Source: GWE2-42-39 sp034003625 (lineage in GTDB: Bacteria > Bacteroidota > Bacteroidia > Bacteroidales > Prolixibacteraceae). Taken from it: a stretch of 64,000 nt of DNA. Positions 27,935 to 36,689 of this stretch are shown one piece after another. Numbering within the stretch: position 1 is the first letter of the stretch; each line of letters starts with the position of its first letter. The position numbers were made by a program, and so were the translations under genes. The notes below the pieces were generated by a model, which worked only from the letters and a program-made list of their open reading frames with translations, had not been told where the DNA came from and searched no databases. The DNA lies in the NCBI GenBank assembly GCA_034003625.1, contig JAVEYG010000005.1, positions 62,001 to 126,000 on the forward strand, written 5' to 3'.

Positions 27935-28927
27935 TTATTTGATAAAATTCGAACTTTGAGTGACTCCATCTTCCACGATCTTTATGATATAGGCACCTTT
28001 GCTGAGTTTACTCACATCAATAGTCATATCGGTTAACAACTCTTCAATACACAAACAACCCTGCATATCATAAATATACAATTTGGCTCCAGCGGTTACA
28101 TTTTTAATATGCAGAATATCTTTGACAGGATTTGGATAAAAATCCATTTTTGTTTTTACAGGATGCTGAATTACTGAAACAGGGATACTTTGGTATATCA
28201 TAAAATCTTTAAAGGTGATGGTCCAATATGTATCTGCAGTCGGTTGGACAGAGGTCCTGTTTGCCCAGTTGATATACTTAATTGTTTGTGGTATAACGGT
28301 TATCGTTTCATTGGCAGCAGGGGTTTTTGTCCCGGATGTAAATACCACATCCTTCTCAATATCACGAACCTCGTACGAGTAACTTATTTCGCCAGCTACC
28401 CATGCAGCCTTTGTCGGATTCATTACTATTGTTACCTTATACCATTTGTCAGGATCCAGGGGTGTTGCGGAAGCTGTCCAATTGAAATTGGTTTTTCCGT
28501 CATTCTGGATAAAGAATGGAGGATTCAGATAACTTGCGGTAGTGTTACCAAATGTCAATGCTATTCTTGCCCAATCCAACCAGCCTTTTATCTTGAACTC
28601 AATTGTAACGCTATTCCCATCATTTGACAATTCCTTCGCTAATGTAGCTCTGGCAATATACAGATATTGCATACCGGTATTATAGCCTGCCGGATGAAGT
28701 CTTGAAACCTCTACCTCGCTACCATTGGTTTTAACCGTTGTATTTGCATCGAGTGCTGTCCATTCAACAGAGGAGGCCTTCAATGTCCATACATTCATCT
28801 GATCGTTGGTCAGTAAATCAAAATCATTGTTTTTTACATCCTTAGCAAAAACCATCACAATGCATGATGCCGTCAGTACGATTGCTATAGCAACCACTTT
28901 ACCTGTAATCATAAATAAAGATTTCAT
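27935..28927 (-). CDS. short T9SS-sorted protein sharing the LamG-like module
   Basis: A 330-residue exported protein made of a signal peptide, a short segment NDFDLLTNDQMNVWTLKASS, the LamG-like module (about 55-255), and a Por secretion tail (FYPNPVKDILHIKNV ... GAYIIKIV). The N-terminal segment resembles the start of the longer neighbour (FILLPRDQMTTWAWKSS), so the whole protein looks like the neighbour minus its middle of about 370 residues. Probable role is a surface glycan-binding protein. About 200 bp without a gene separate it from the longer protein; GH29 is 32 bp upstream. Confidence 0.8.
   Translation of the reverse strand: MKSLFMITGKVVAIAIVLTASCIVMVFAKDVKNNDFDLLTNDQMNVWTLKASSVEWTALDANTTVKTNGSEVEVSRLHPAGYNTGMQYLYIARATLAKELSNDGNSVTIEFKIKGWLDWARIALTFGNTTASYLNPPFFIQNDGKTNFNWTASATPLDPDKWYKVTIVMNPTKAAWVAGEISYSYEVRDIEKDVVFTSGTKTPAANETITVIPQTIKYINWANRTSVQPTADTYWTITFKDFMIYQSIPVSVIQHPVKTKMDFYPNPVKDILHIKNVTAGAKLYIYDMQGCLCIEELLTDMTIDVSKLSKGAYIIKIVEDGVTQSSNFIK
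28176..28770. repeat. duplicated module, copy 2
   Basis: Partner of 25915-26510, in direct orientation about 2.3 kb away. Similarity fades at VSVIQHPVK on one side and at TALDANTT on the other. Confidence 0.9.
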
Positions 28928-28959
28928 TGTTATAAGTTTTAATTGTTTTTATTATTGAA

Positions 28960-30588
28960 TCAATTGTTTTTTATTCTGACTACCCATGCATGTTCACAGG
29001 GCTTATTCTTATCATTTTGAAGCTCATCCGGGAATCTCACAACCATTCCGTCCCCAGAATCAATCCACTCCAATGCCTTCTTATATCCCAGCAATTCAAC
29101 TTTACTTTCTTTTGCCGCCTTAATCCCTTTGATCCTAAGCTGATCTCCCGGCCATTCCTTGAGGATTGCATAAATATTTCTGCCATCTTTACTTTGAGTG
29201 TATGAAATACTACCTTCTGTTTGTTGTTTATATGGACGTGTGGCATATATTCCTTCTCCATTGACTTTTAACCATTTGCCAATATCCATTAACCGGGTTT
29301 TCTGTACCTGGGGCAAAGCTCCTTGCCCATCAAGGTTAACAATTAAAAGAAGATTCCCTCCATGAGCGACAATATCAACAAACATATCGATGAATGCTTT
29401 AGAGGTAATCACATTATGCTCGGTATCCTGCCAGTTAAAGCCAAACGACTGGCTGATTCCACGACATTCCTCCCAGGCATGGATGGATTGTTTGACCTCC
29501 TTTTCCATATCACCGTATTCGTTAGTGAAGAAGTCGCCCCGCTTCGACCGTTGCCATTTTTCCCCTTCATTCGCCCCATAGCGATCGTTTACTGCAACCT
29601 GTTTCCTTCCCTCTGCTTTATTATAGAAATAAGCGGCTATATCGTATGTATGCAGTTCCTTAACATTGGTATTCCAATCCCCGTCATACCAAATCAAATC
29701 AGGGTCATACCTTTCTATAAATTCTACAGCCTGTGGTACTATATAATCTGTAGCAAAATTCTTGACTGCAATTTTCCCCGTACTCTTATGCTCAAGTTCA
29801 GGTTCAAATGGATTCATTTTCCCACCCCATTCTCGTTTTTGCAGATTTCCTCTCTCATCGATAATAGGGTATTCCCATTCTTCAATACTGAAATAAAACC
29901 CAAATTTCAGTCCTTCTTTCCGGCAATTTTCAACCAATGGTTTTATCAGGTCCTTTTTGGGCCCCATATCTCCAGCATCTCTTAATGTAAACGATGATGG
30001 CCAAAGGCAAAAACCGCTATGATGTTTGTTAAACGGAACGACATATTTCATTCCGGCTTTTTTGGCAATATTGACTAACTTTTCCGGATGATATTCGCGC
30101 GCCTGAAAAAAAGGAATAAAGTCATCTCTTTTAAAATCTTTGCCCCAGTTTTTCTCATGATATGCCATAAAAGCAGAGTCTGTGTGGAGCCTTAGCTCAT
30201 ACCAGTCGGGGTACATAGGTCCGTTTTCTGTTTTAGGTGCCCATCCGGCAATAGACCAAAGCCCCCAATCAATGAACATTCCAAACTTTGCATCCAGAAA
30301 CCATTCGGGAGCTTTATGCAGGTCTATTGATTCAGGTACAGGTTTCCATTTGCCTTGTTCATTGATTTTGCCAACACGCTCAAACACTTCTGCCGACTTT
30401 TTCATCAATTCTTCTGAAAATTTGTCTTTTAGTTCATTTAAAGAGTATTGATAATGTTCTGGTTTATAGTTATCAGGTCTTCTGTATTGGTCTGGAGCAT
30501 ATGGGATTGATTGATTTTGCGCCTTAAGCGAAGTAAAGGCTATAAGCGAAATTGTAAAAACACATAACCCGATTCTAAAATTTTTCAT
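28960..30588 (-). CDS. GH29 family glycosidase, divergent active site
   Basis: A 542-residue exported protein with a signal peptide ending SLKAQ. The GH29 barrel is present: KFGMFIDWGLWSIAGW, PFNKHHSGFCLW (about 188-195), YFSIEEWEYP, and the nucleophile Asp in LIWYDGDW (about D302). Two normally conserved positions differ from the neighbouring fucosidase: HWG is DWG (about D107), and KHHDG is KHHSG. The first of these His residues contacts the sugar in characterised enzymes. The fold and nucleophile are kept, so it is probably active on a related sugar or linkage. It has an 80-residue N-terminal extension before the barrel. Confidence 0.85.
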   Translation of the reverse strand: MKNFRIGLCVFTISLIAFTSLKAQNQSIPYAPDQYRRPDNYKPEHYQYSLNELKDKFSEELMKKSAEVFERVGKINEQGKWKPVPESIDLHKAPEWFLDAKFGMFIDWGLWSIAGWAPKTENGPMYPDWYELRLHTDSAFMAYHEKNWGKDFKRDDFIPFFQAREYHPEKLVNIAKKAGMKYVVPFNKHHSGFCLWPSSFTLRDAGDMGPKKDLIKPLVENCRKEGLKFGFYFSIEEWEYPIIDERGNLQKREWGGKMNPFEPELEHKSTGKIAVKNFATDYIVPQAVEFIERYDPDLIWYDGDWNTNVKELHTYDIAAYFYNKAEGRKQVAVNDRYGANEGEKWQRSKRGDFFTNEYGDMEKEVKQSIHAWEECRGISQSFGFNWQDTEHNVITSKAFIDMFVDIVAHGGNLLLIVNLDGQGALPQVQKTRLMDIGKWLKVNGEGIYATRPYKQQTEGSISYTQSKDGRNIYAILKEWPGDQLRIKGIKAAKESKVELLGYKKALEWIDSGDGMVVRFPDELQNDKNKPCEHAWVVRIKNN

Positions 30589-30609
30589 GATCGTTAGTCT
30601 TTGATTGAT

Positions 30610-32019
30610 TTATGATTTGTTTAAAATCTTTTCTATTTCTTCTAATGATTTACCTTTGGTTTCCGGTAATTTGTAAAGAAGTACCACAAAGCCAACCCCG
30701 CAAATAGCGGCATAGAGCCAGAAATTCAGCGTCCAGCCCAAATTTTCTTTGATAGCCGGAAAAGTAAACGTAAGTGAAAAATTACCCACCCAATGTGCTA
30801 CTGCGGCAACTGACATCGCTGCCCCCCTGATCCGGTTGGGGAAGATCTCGGATAAAATGACCCACAGTACCGGGGCCAGTGTAAGGGAGTAAAAAGCGAC
30901 ACTGGCCAGGGTTAAAATAACGATTGGAAGCCCTTGTACGCCGATATGAAATAAATAGCCTTCGAGTATATAAATCAGGGCCAATGATCCGGTGCCAAGC
31001 AACATCAGAAATTTGCGACCTATTTTGTCGACAATGAAAATAGTGACAACAACTGACATCACCATGATGGTACCGATGACCACAATCTGTAACATCATTT
31101 CCCTGATATTATAACCGGCGGCTTGAAAAATATCTGCTGCATAGTAGAAAACAACATTCATTCCGCTCCACTGCTGCAAAAAAGCCAAAAAGATACCAAG
31201 GAGAAGTATTTTAAGAAGTCCCGGTTCCAGCAATTCCTTAAAATGGACTTTAGCTGTTTCTTCTTCCGAAATAGTTTTTTGTATCAATGCCACTTCATTA
31301 CGCGCATATTTTTCTCCTCCAACCTTATTGAGAATTCCTATTGCTTTATTACTTTGCCCGTTTTTGACTAACCAACGTACGCTTTCCGGCATAAAAATCA
31401 TTAACAAGAAAAACAGGAAAGCAGGTAAGGTTTCCGCCCCGAACATCCATCGCCATCCGATCTGTCCGTTCCAACTCTGCCGGATGATTTCTTCTGTTGC
31501 ATCAACTGGCATTTTCGTATCGATCAGTGATATACGCCAGTTAACTACCTGTGCAGCCAAAATTCCAAACATCACTAACAACTGGTTGACTGAAACCATT
31601 TTCCCCCGAATGTGTGGGGGAGACATCTCGGCAATGTACATCGGCGATAAGTTTAAGGCAATACCTATGCCCAAACCACCGATGATACGATAAATGTTAA
31701 ATGAGTTAAAGCTTCCGGCAAGTCCTGTCCCGATTGCAGAAATAGTAAATAATGCACCAGATAATATCAATAGCCGCTTTCGCCCCAATTTATCACTTAA
31801 TATCACGCAGAGAATAGCCCCCAATATGCAACCTATCAATGCGGAACTGGTTCCCCATCCTTTTTGAGCGGGCGTGGTTAAATGGAAATATGGTTCATAA
31901 AACGGTTTTGCACCACCCACCACCACCCAGTCGTATCCAAACAGGAAGCCCCCCATAGCTGCCACCAGGCATATCAACCATAAAAATGTCTGGTTATATT
32001 TTATGTTCGAGGATTTCAT
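30610..32019 (-). CDS. MFS sugar:proton symporter (sugar porter family)
   Basis: A protein of about 469 residues with 12 predicted membrane helices. Sugar-porter signatures are clear: GFLFGYDWVVVGG in helix 1, DKLGRKRLLILSG in loop 2-3, RIIGGLGIGIALNLSPMYIAE, PESVRWL at the centre, DKIGRKFLM in loop 8-9, and LPETKGKSLEEIE at the C-terminus. It imports a monosaccharide with protons across the inner membrane. I start at the ATG at 32019 because the upstream ATG at 32079 would overlap the isomerase gene, whereas 32019 leaves 4 bp. The substrate may be the sugar freed by the GH29 enzymes. Confidence 0.9.
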   Translation of the reverse strand: MKSSNIKYNQTFLWLICLVAAMGGFLFGYDWVVVGGAKPFYEPYFHLTTPAQKGWGTSSALIGCILGAILCVILSDKLGRKRLLILSGALFTISAIGTGLAGSFNSFNIYRIIGGLGIGIALNLSPMYIAEMSPPHIRGKMVSVNQLLVMFGILAAQVVNWRISLIDTKMPVDATEEIIRQSWNGQIGWRWMFGAETLPAFLFFLLMIFMPESVRWLVKNGQSNKAIGILNKVGGEKYARNEVALIQKTISEEETAKVHFKELLEPGLLKILLLGIFLAFLQQWSGMNVVFYYAADIFQAAGYNIREMMLQIVVIGTIMVMSVVVTIFIVDKIGRKFLMLLGTGSLALIYILEGYLFHIGVQGLPIVILTLASVAFYSLTLAPVLWVILSEIFPNRIRGAAMSVAAVAHWVGNFSLTFTFPAIKENLGWTLNFWLYAAICGVGFVVLLYKLPETKGKSLEEIEKILNKS

Positions 32020-32023
32020 TGGC

Positions 32024-33265
32024 TTATTGTTTTTGATATGCGTTGTACCATCTTTCCCATTCCGGATTTTCAGGACCAAAATGTTTCAGCATTACAATTG
32101 AATCTGTTTTCGACTGGTTTATGATTTGTACCCCTTCAAAAGCAGCCTGTTCGCTTACAAAGTATTCATCATGGGTTAGTTCTCCATAACGGATCATCGA
32201 AGGAGTTTCAATATTCCAAACTCCCATCGTTCCATGTCCCTGCATCATGATCATCCCATAAGCAGCTTCATCTTTTATAACTACTTCAGCTCCTGGAAGT
32301 ATTGTTAATTCTTTGGCGCTAAATGCTTTCGATTTATAACAAATCCAATTTTCCATATAACCGGACTGTTTCATTTTCTGTAATGGACAAACAGGCATTG
32401 GCCGCATAAACCGGTTCTTTACAAAATCCGGATCAACATTTAAATTCCAGTCAATAACCTCCATGAGGTGGTTGTAATCTCCCACTTTTTCTTTTGGAGT
32501 GTCTTTCCACAGCAAAGTTTCGGATACGATTGTATTACCTGCCAGTGACTGGTACATGGCATACACGTCTGAAGCTTTTTGAGGTTCGTAGGTACAAAGA
32601 CTTCCCGGAGCATGAAGCACTCCGGGCGGAACATCCCAGCCTGTTCCCGGTTCAAGACGATGTGCATGAGAAAGATTGGTAATCTTATTGTCTCCCTTTG
32701 AAAAATTCATCAGGCATTCCAAAACTTCCTGTCTGGTTGTTCCGGGATTAAACCCGAAGAACGAATAAGGGAATTCGCCTCCATGGTTGTTAAGTTGTGG
32801 TGGAAAATAGTAAGCCTCCGGTTTTCCTTTTTGCCCAGTCAGACTGGCATGCTCATCCCGGTGATGAACATGATGAGGCAACGCCCCAAGGTTATCAAAG
32901 AATTTTGAGTATATGGGCCAGCATCTGTATTCTTCCCATATCCGTTTTCCAATCAATTTTTCTTTCAGTTCATTCACCGCATCCTTTAAAAGAATGCGTT
33001 CATTTTGTCCCTTTCCTTCGAGAACAACTTCGCTGAGGCCTTCATTTTTTCCTGTCAGTGGGCCATTGTCAGCAGGCGTAGTAGAAGAAAGCCATCGTTC
33101 ATCGATACCGCCCCGTTCTCCTCCCAGCGCATAATAATCATCGGGATGCAGTTTGATTCTCCTACCTGGAATGCAAAAAGAGCGTGGTACCCAATTGGGG
33201 ACCAACCGCAAAATCCCCTGCCCCTGATCCAAGGCTTTCTCTGCAAGTGTTATCAGTTTAGTCAT
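32024..33265 (-). CDS. phosphomannose-isomerase-like cupin protein
   Basis: A 413-residue cytoplasmic protein related to class I mannose-6-phosphate isomerase. A metal-binding cluster is seen in LPHHVHHRDEHAS (about 125-140) and further ligands in HAHRLEPGTGWDVPPGVLHAP. The C-terminal third is a second cupin half (ILPGAEVVIKDEAAYG). It differs from standard ManA in the extra N-terminal 80 residues, and such proteins may isomerise free sugars. In this operon it lies between a sugar porter and a DUF4432 mutarotase-like protein, which suggests isomerisation of the imported sugar. The exact substrate is unknown. Confidence 0.72.
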   Translation of the reverse strand: MTKLITLAEKALDQGQGILRLVPNWVPRSFCIPGRRIKLHPDDYYALGGERGGIDERWLSSTTPADNGPLTGKNEGLSEVVLEGKGQNERILLKDAVNELKEKLIGKRIWEEYRCWPIYSKFFDNLGALPHHVHHRDEHASLTGQKGKPEAYYFPPQLNNHGGEFPYSFFGFNPGTTRQEVLECLMNFSKGDNKITNLSHAHRLEPGTGWDVPPGVLHAPGSLCTYEPQKASDVYAMYQSLAGNTIVSETLLWKDTPKEKVGDYNHLMEVIDWNLNVDPDFVKNRFMRPMPVCPLQKMKQSGYMENWICYKSKAFSAKELTILPGAEVVIKDEAAYGMIMMQGHGTMGVWNIETPSMIRYGELTHDEYFVSEQAAFEGVQIINQSKTDSIVMLKHFGPENPEWERWYNAYQKQ

Positions 33266-33281
33266 ATTTCTATATTTATTG

Positions 33282-34346
33282 TTAAAATTTATTTTTATGA
33301 ACTACTTCCAGTTCCAGGTTATATTCCCGTGTTTCTCCAGGGTGAATAAAAATTAGGCTGCCCTCTTTGCGTGCTTTTGATTGTCCGATTGGGGGATGAG
33401 TCCCAGGTTCCAGGGCGGTTACATATTCATTTCTTCCCCAGTGTTGCCAGTTGGTTAACCAAGGAAGTTGTTCTTTTTTAAAACGTAATTTAATTCCCAA
33501 TTTTATGTATGGGTTATAAATTGCACATTCACATATCCCAGATGAATCCGGGTTGATATCAATAAAAGCAACTGATTCCCCATTACCTTTATGCTCTTCA
33601 ATAGAGGTGGTACATGTTTTGAAATTATTATTGACATTGAAAATAAAGTTATCTGCCTGGCTTCCTCTTGATTCCCATTTTCCCTCCCAAAGAAGTTTTG
33701 TTCCTTCAGTGATCAAAGGCCAGCCAAAATTGAAATGGTAGAGTAACATGTGGGGAGTCGGTTCGTTACCCAAATTAGTCACTTCATCTGTAATATTGAT
33801 TTTAGGGCATCCCAGTTCAACCGCAATTGTCCTTTTCAACTCGATATGTGGGCCAAACACAGCGGATTGCAGCATTCTGCCAGTGATACTCATTCGGAGG
33901 TTACCTGTTCGTAAATCAGGTTGGACGATCGATTCAACTAGCGCAGGAATATGACTGATACGGTCATGCAATCCCCTTTCTCCAAACTCGTCTTTTTCGG
34001 GACCACCAATATGGGTCAACCCACAGGTTGTGAACAATCCACCGCTAAAAGAATGGAGCCAGTTCATTCCCGATGCTGTTGTAATATTCCCAGGCGTAAT
34101 CCCCAAATGGCTTAACCAAGCCAAACTAAACTGATTGTAAAAAGCATCGGCAATGTTCATAGCACGGTCGAGAACCACTTTAAATCGCAACCCACTACCT
34201 GTATTTATCCAAGCTATCCGGACTCCTTTCTCAGTTCCATTATCCAGAATGGATGTCTCAATTCCTCCCACCTGATGAAGGTTGGAGATTTTATCACTTA
34301 TGATAACACTGTCCTGAAAACTTTCTTTTAATTTATTCGTTCTCAT
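33282..34346 (-). CDS. DUF4432 family aldose-1-epimerase-like protein
   Basis: A 354-residue protein with the DUF4432 galactose-mutarotase-like fold: RFKVVLDRAMNIADAFYN, the segment SFSGGLFTTCGLTHIGGP, and LHDRISHIPALVE. It is cytoplasmic, having no signal peptide. The His and Glu of the mutarotase site are plausible (CGLTH; ALEPGTHPP). It probably interconverts anomers of the imported sugar. It is 16 bp upstream of the isomerase-like gene, so it is in the same transcript. DUF4432 proteins are not well characterised, so the reaction is inferred from fold and context. Confidence 0.8.
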   Translation of the reverse strand: MRTNKLKESFQDSVIISDKISNLHQVGGIETSILDNGTEKGVRIAWINTGSGLRFKVVLDRAMNIADAFYNQFSLAWLSHLGITPGNITTASGMNWLHSFSGGLFTTCGLTHIGGPEKDEFGERGLHDRISHIPALVESIVQPDLRTGNLRMSITGRMLQSAVFGPHIELKRTIAVELGCPKINITDEVTNLGNEPTPHMLLYHFNFGWPLITEGTKLLWEGKWESRGSQADNFIFNVNNNFKTCTTSIEEHKGNGESVAFIDINPDSSGICECAIYNPYIKLGIKLRFKKEQLPWLTNWQHWGRNEYVTALEPGTHPPIGQSKARKEGSLIFIHPGETREYNLELEVVHKNKF

Positions 34347-34395
34347 AGGATATTTAATTCCTTTTTGATGTAATATATTTTACCGGTACTGATGG

Positions 34396-34421
34396 GTTCA
34401 CAAGTATGTATGGTTGTGAAC
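34396..34421 (-). terminator. candidate stem-loop after the beta-helix gene
   Basis: GTTCACAA (34396-34403) pairs perfectly with TTGTGAAC (34414-34421) with a 10-nt loop, directly after the stop of the gene at 34425. No strong U-run follows on the minus strand, so it may be an attenuator or mRNA-processing stem. Confidence 0.35.
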
Positions 34422-34424
34422 TTT

Positions 34425-36491
34425 TCATTCTTTATATGAAAATCTTGTAAACTTTAAATGAGAAACGACCATTCCTGAATTTTCATCATATATTGAGTTG
34501 TCAAATGGGAATGGCCCGCTACTATAGACCAACATGCCATTAATAATAATTTCATTTGAGTAACTGAGTTTTATAGCGGAATGATAAGGAACCGAAGCTG
34601 CAGCAACACGATAACATAAAAGATTGGCAAATTTTATTTGGCTACTGTTTTCAATAAATATTGGATTTGCATACTCTCCTCCAAGGTTTTCTTCTGTCTG
34701 TAATGCATAAAATTCCCAATTCTTTACATTCTGCAATTTCAATTCCCAGTCTTTATGATGTTCCAGGGATACTTCGTATATTCTACCGGAAGTATGGGTA
34801 TTGCTTATGAAAAAAGGACATTGTGCAAAATCATTTGGGGCCCAAATATTTTTAAAAGTTCCTCCCCCTCCATCGGTGACCCATAAACCAATGCACTGCC
34901 CTTTTCCTAATTTGACCAACCTGTCTGACGGTTTCCCGGGAGCAAAGAAAACATCATTTATACAGGAAGAACTGTCAGCTAACCATTTTATTCCAATTGC
35001 CCCGGGATTTAATTTAAGATCGAATCCGATGCCGGTAATAATATTTGTCCCTCGCGGTGGAGTCAACAATACAGATCGACCATTGATCGAATCGGTGAAT
35101 CCCGGTGTATCGTTTTTTAAAACAAACCGGGTCATTGCTGGATGAAGACCAATTATTACTGTTGAATCACGCAGTTCCAATGTTTCAGAAATAAGGAATT
35201 GCCCCATAGGCAAGTATATGACTTTAAACTCCTTAATCGCTTGTTTAAATATTTGGGTGCAATCCGTGATCCCGTCTCCTACAGCACCCAATTCGACAAT
35301 ATTTTTCCATGTTTGGTATTTGGGTATCACCGGAACATCACTGCCCGGAAATTTCCCTAAAGAATCAACAGGTACCTGATCAATTAAAGTGACAAATTTT
35401 CTTTCAAGGATTTTACTTCCCTTTTTGTTTGAAATATGCAATCCATGGGAAAAATTTTTAACGTTACATACAGGAGAAATAGTTTTGTAATGTAGGGCAT
35501 CTTCAGGAAGTGATGCAATTATTCCATATGTAATTGCAAAATTAATGATGAATGGAACGTGTGACAAGCTGATATTTTCAAGGTTTATTTGGGTTTCAGG
35601 ATTAAAATAATTGTTGACATCGATGGCAGATTTATCAACATGCTCAAACCATGAGTCTTTAACAAACAACTGCTCATTACTATAAGGAACCTGTATCCCA
35701 ATGGGAGAATTCATAAATTTGCACCGAATAACAGTCATGCCTGCATCGGCAGTTATAATGGAAGATGAACGCTGTCCTGCAAAATTGCAATCTAAGATTG
35801 TTACCGGCCATCCAGAGGCAGTATTCCCTGTTTTAATCGCCCATTCCCCTCCTGTGAACGTACAATTTTCAATCAGATTCCCTATTTCCTCAATTGCTCC
35901 CTTGGCTGTTCCGACCTGAAAATTACTATGTTCGATAAAACAATGCTGAGATACGTGGAACCTAATTGCAACAGCGGCAGGATTACCTTTACCCAAATCA
36001 AAATTAATATTACTGACACCGGAAAAAAATGTGTTGTTGTTTGCATCCTGAATGGGGGCATTCCCCTTGGGTTTGCTATGACAAAAGTGAATCAGATACT
36101 TCCCTTTTCCTTCCTGGAAATAGGGCGAATAATCTATTAACTTAAAAATAGGCCTTGTTTTCCCATATCCAATTAGACGAATTCCTTTCCATAAATTTAC
36201 GGTCTTGCCAAAACGATAGATTCCCTCAGGAATAAATACAATGCCTCCGCCTGATTGTTCAGCCACCAGATCAATAGCAGCCTGAAGTGCTATTGCATCA
36301 TCGTCTTTGTCATTTGCCGCAATTTTAAATTTGTTCTTTTCGAAATATACAGCATTTGGATCGACCGGGACACTTGTATATATTGATTGTCCCGTTTGTT
36401 TAGCAGCATTGTAAGGAGATACAGAAAACTCACAGGATATAACTGTCCTACAACAATATAGCAACATAGCTATTAGCAAAAGAAACTTCAT
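34425..36491 (-). CDS. secreted double beta-helix protein (pectate-lyase superfamily, GH55-like)
   Basis: A 688-residue exported protein with a signal peptide (MKFLLLIAMLLYCCRTVIS). Two pectate_lyase_3-type modules are seen. The first starts DDDAIALQAAIDLVAEQSGGG with VFIPEGIYRFG, and the second starts VELGAVGDGITDCTQIFKQAI with VIYLPMGQFLIS. Tandem right-handed beta-helices of this kind occur in GH55-type glucanases and tailspike-like enzymes. I cannot assign the catalytic carboxylates. It is likely a glycosidase or lyase acting on the PUL substrate. It is 78 bp upstream of the DUF4432 gene. Confidence 0.78.
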   Translation of the reverse strand: MKFLLLIAMLLYCCRTVISCEFSVSPYNAAKQTGQSIYTSVPVDPNAVYFEKNKFKIAANDKDDDAIALQAAIDLVAEQSGGGIVFIPEGIYRFGKTVNLWKGIRLIGYGKTRPIFKLIDYSPYFQEGKGKYLIHFCHSKPKGNAPIQDANNNTFFSGVSNINFDLGKGNPAAVAIRFHVSQHCFIEHSNFQVGTAKGAIEEIGNLIENCTFTGGEWAIKTGNTASGWPVTILDCNFAGQRSSSIITADAGMTVIRCKFMNSPIGIQVPYSNEQLFVKDSWFEHVDKSAIDVNNYFNPETQINLENISLSHVPFIINFAITYGIIASLPEDALHYKTISPVCNVKNFSHGLHISNKKGSKILERKFVTLIDQVPVDSLGKFPGSDVPVIPKYQTWKNIVELGAVGDGITDCTQIFKQAIKEFKVIYLPMGQFLISETLELRDSTVIIGLHPAMTRFVLKNDTPGFTDSINGRSVLLTPPRGTNIITGIGFDLKLNPGAIGIKWLADSSSCINDVFFAPGKPSDRLVKLGKGQCIGLWVTDGGGGTFKNIWAPNDFAQCPFFISNTHTSGRIYEVSLEHHKDWELKLQNVKNWEFYALQTEENLGGEYANPIFIENSSQIKFANLLCYRVAAASVPYHSAIKLSYSNEIIINGMLVYSSGPFPFDNSIYDENSGMVVSHLKFTRFSYKE

Positions 36492-36616
36492 CTCAAAAAA
36501 TATTTGGATTTACTTTCAGAAATAACTGACAGCAACATGTTATCTCGTCCTGAGACCATGTTTTAAGATTTCCCAGAGATAGATTAACAGGAGAATAGAA
36601 ATGGCAATAAGATTCA

Positions 36617-36685
36617 AGAGTATCAAAGACTCACAGGTAGTACGAACAATTATGCGCCCATTCCCATGAGTCTTTTGATACCTCT
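36617..36685 (-). terminator. long imperfect inverted repeat between surface-lipoprotein and enzyme genes
   Basis: GTATCAAAGACTC (36620-36632) pairs with GAGTCTTTTGATAC (36668-36681) with one bulged base; pairing extends a few bases outward. It lies just after the stop of the DUF4466-like gene and 130 bp before the beta-helix gene. It could be a partial terminator or a stabilising 3' stem that lets the SusCD part be expressed more than the enzymes. Confidence 0.45.
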
Positions 36686-36689
36686 GTCT

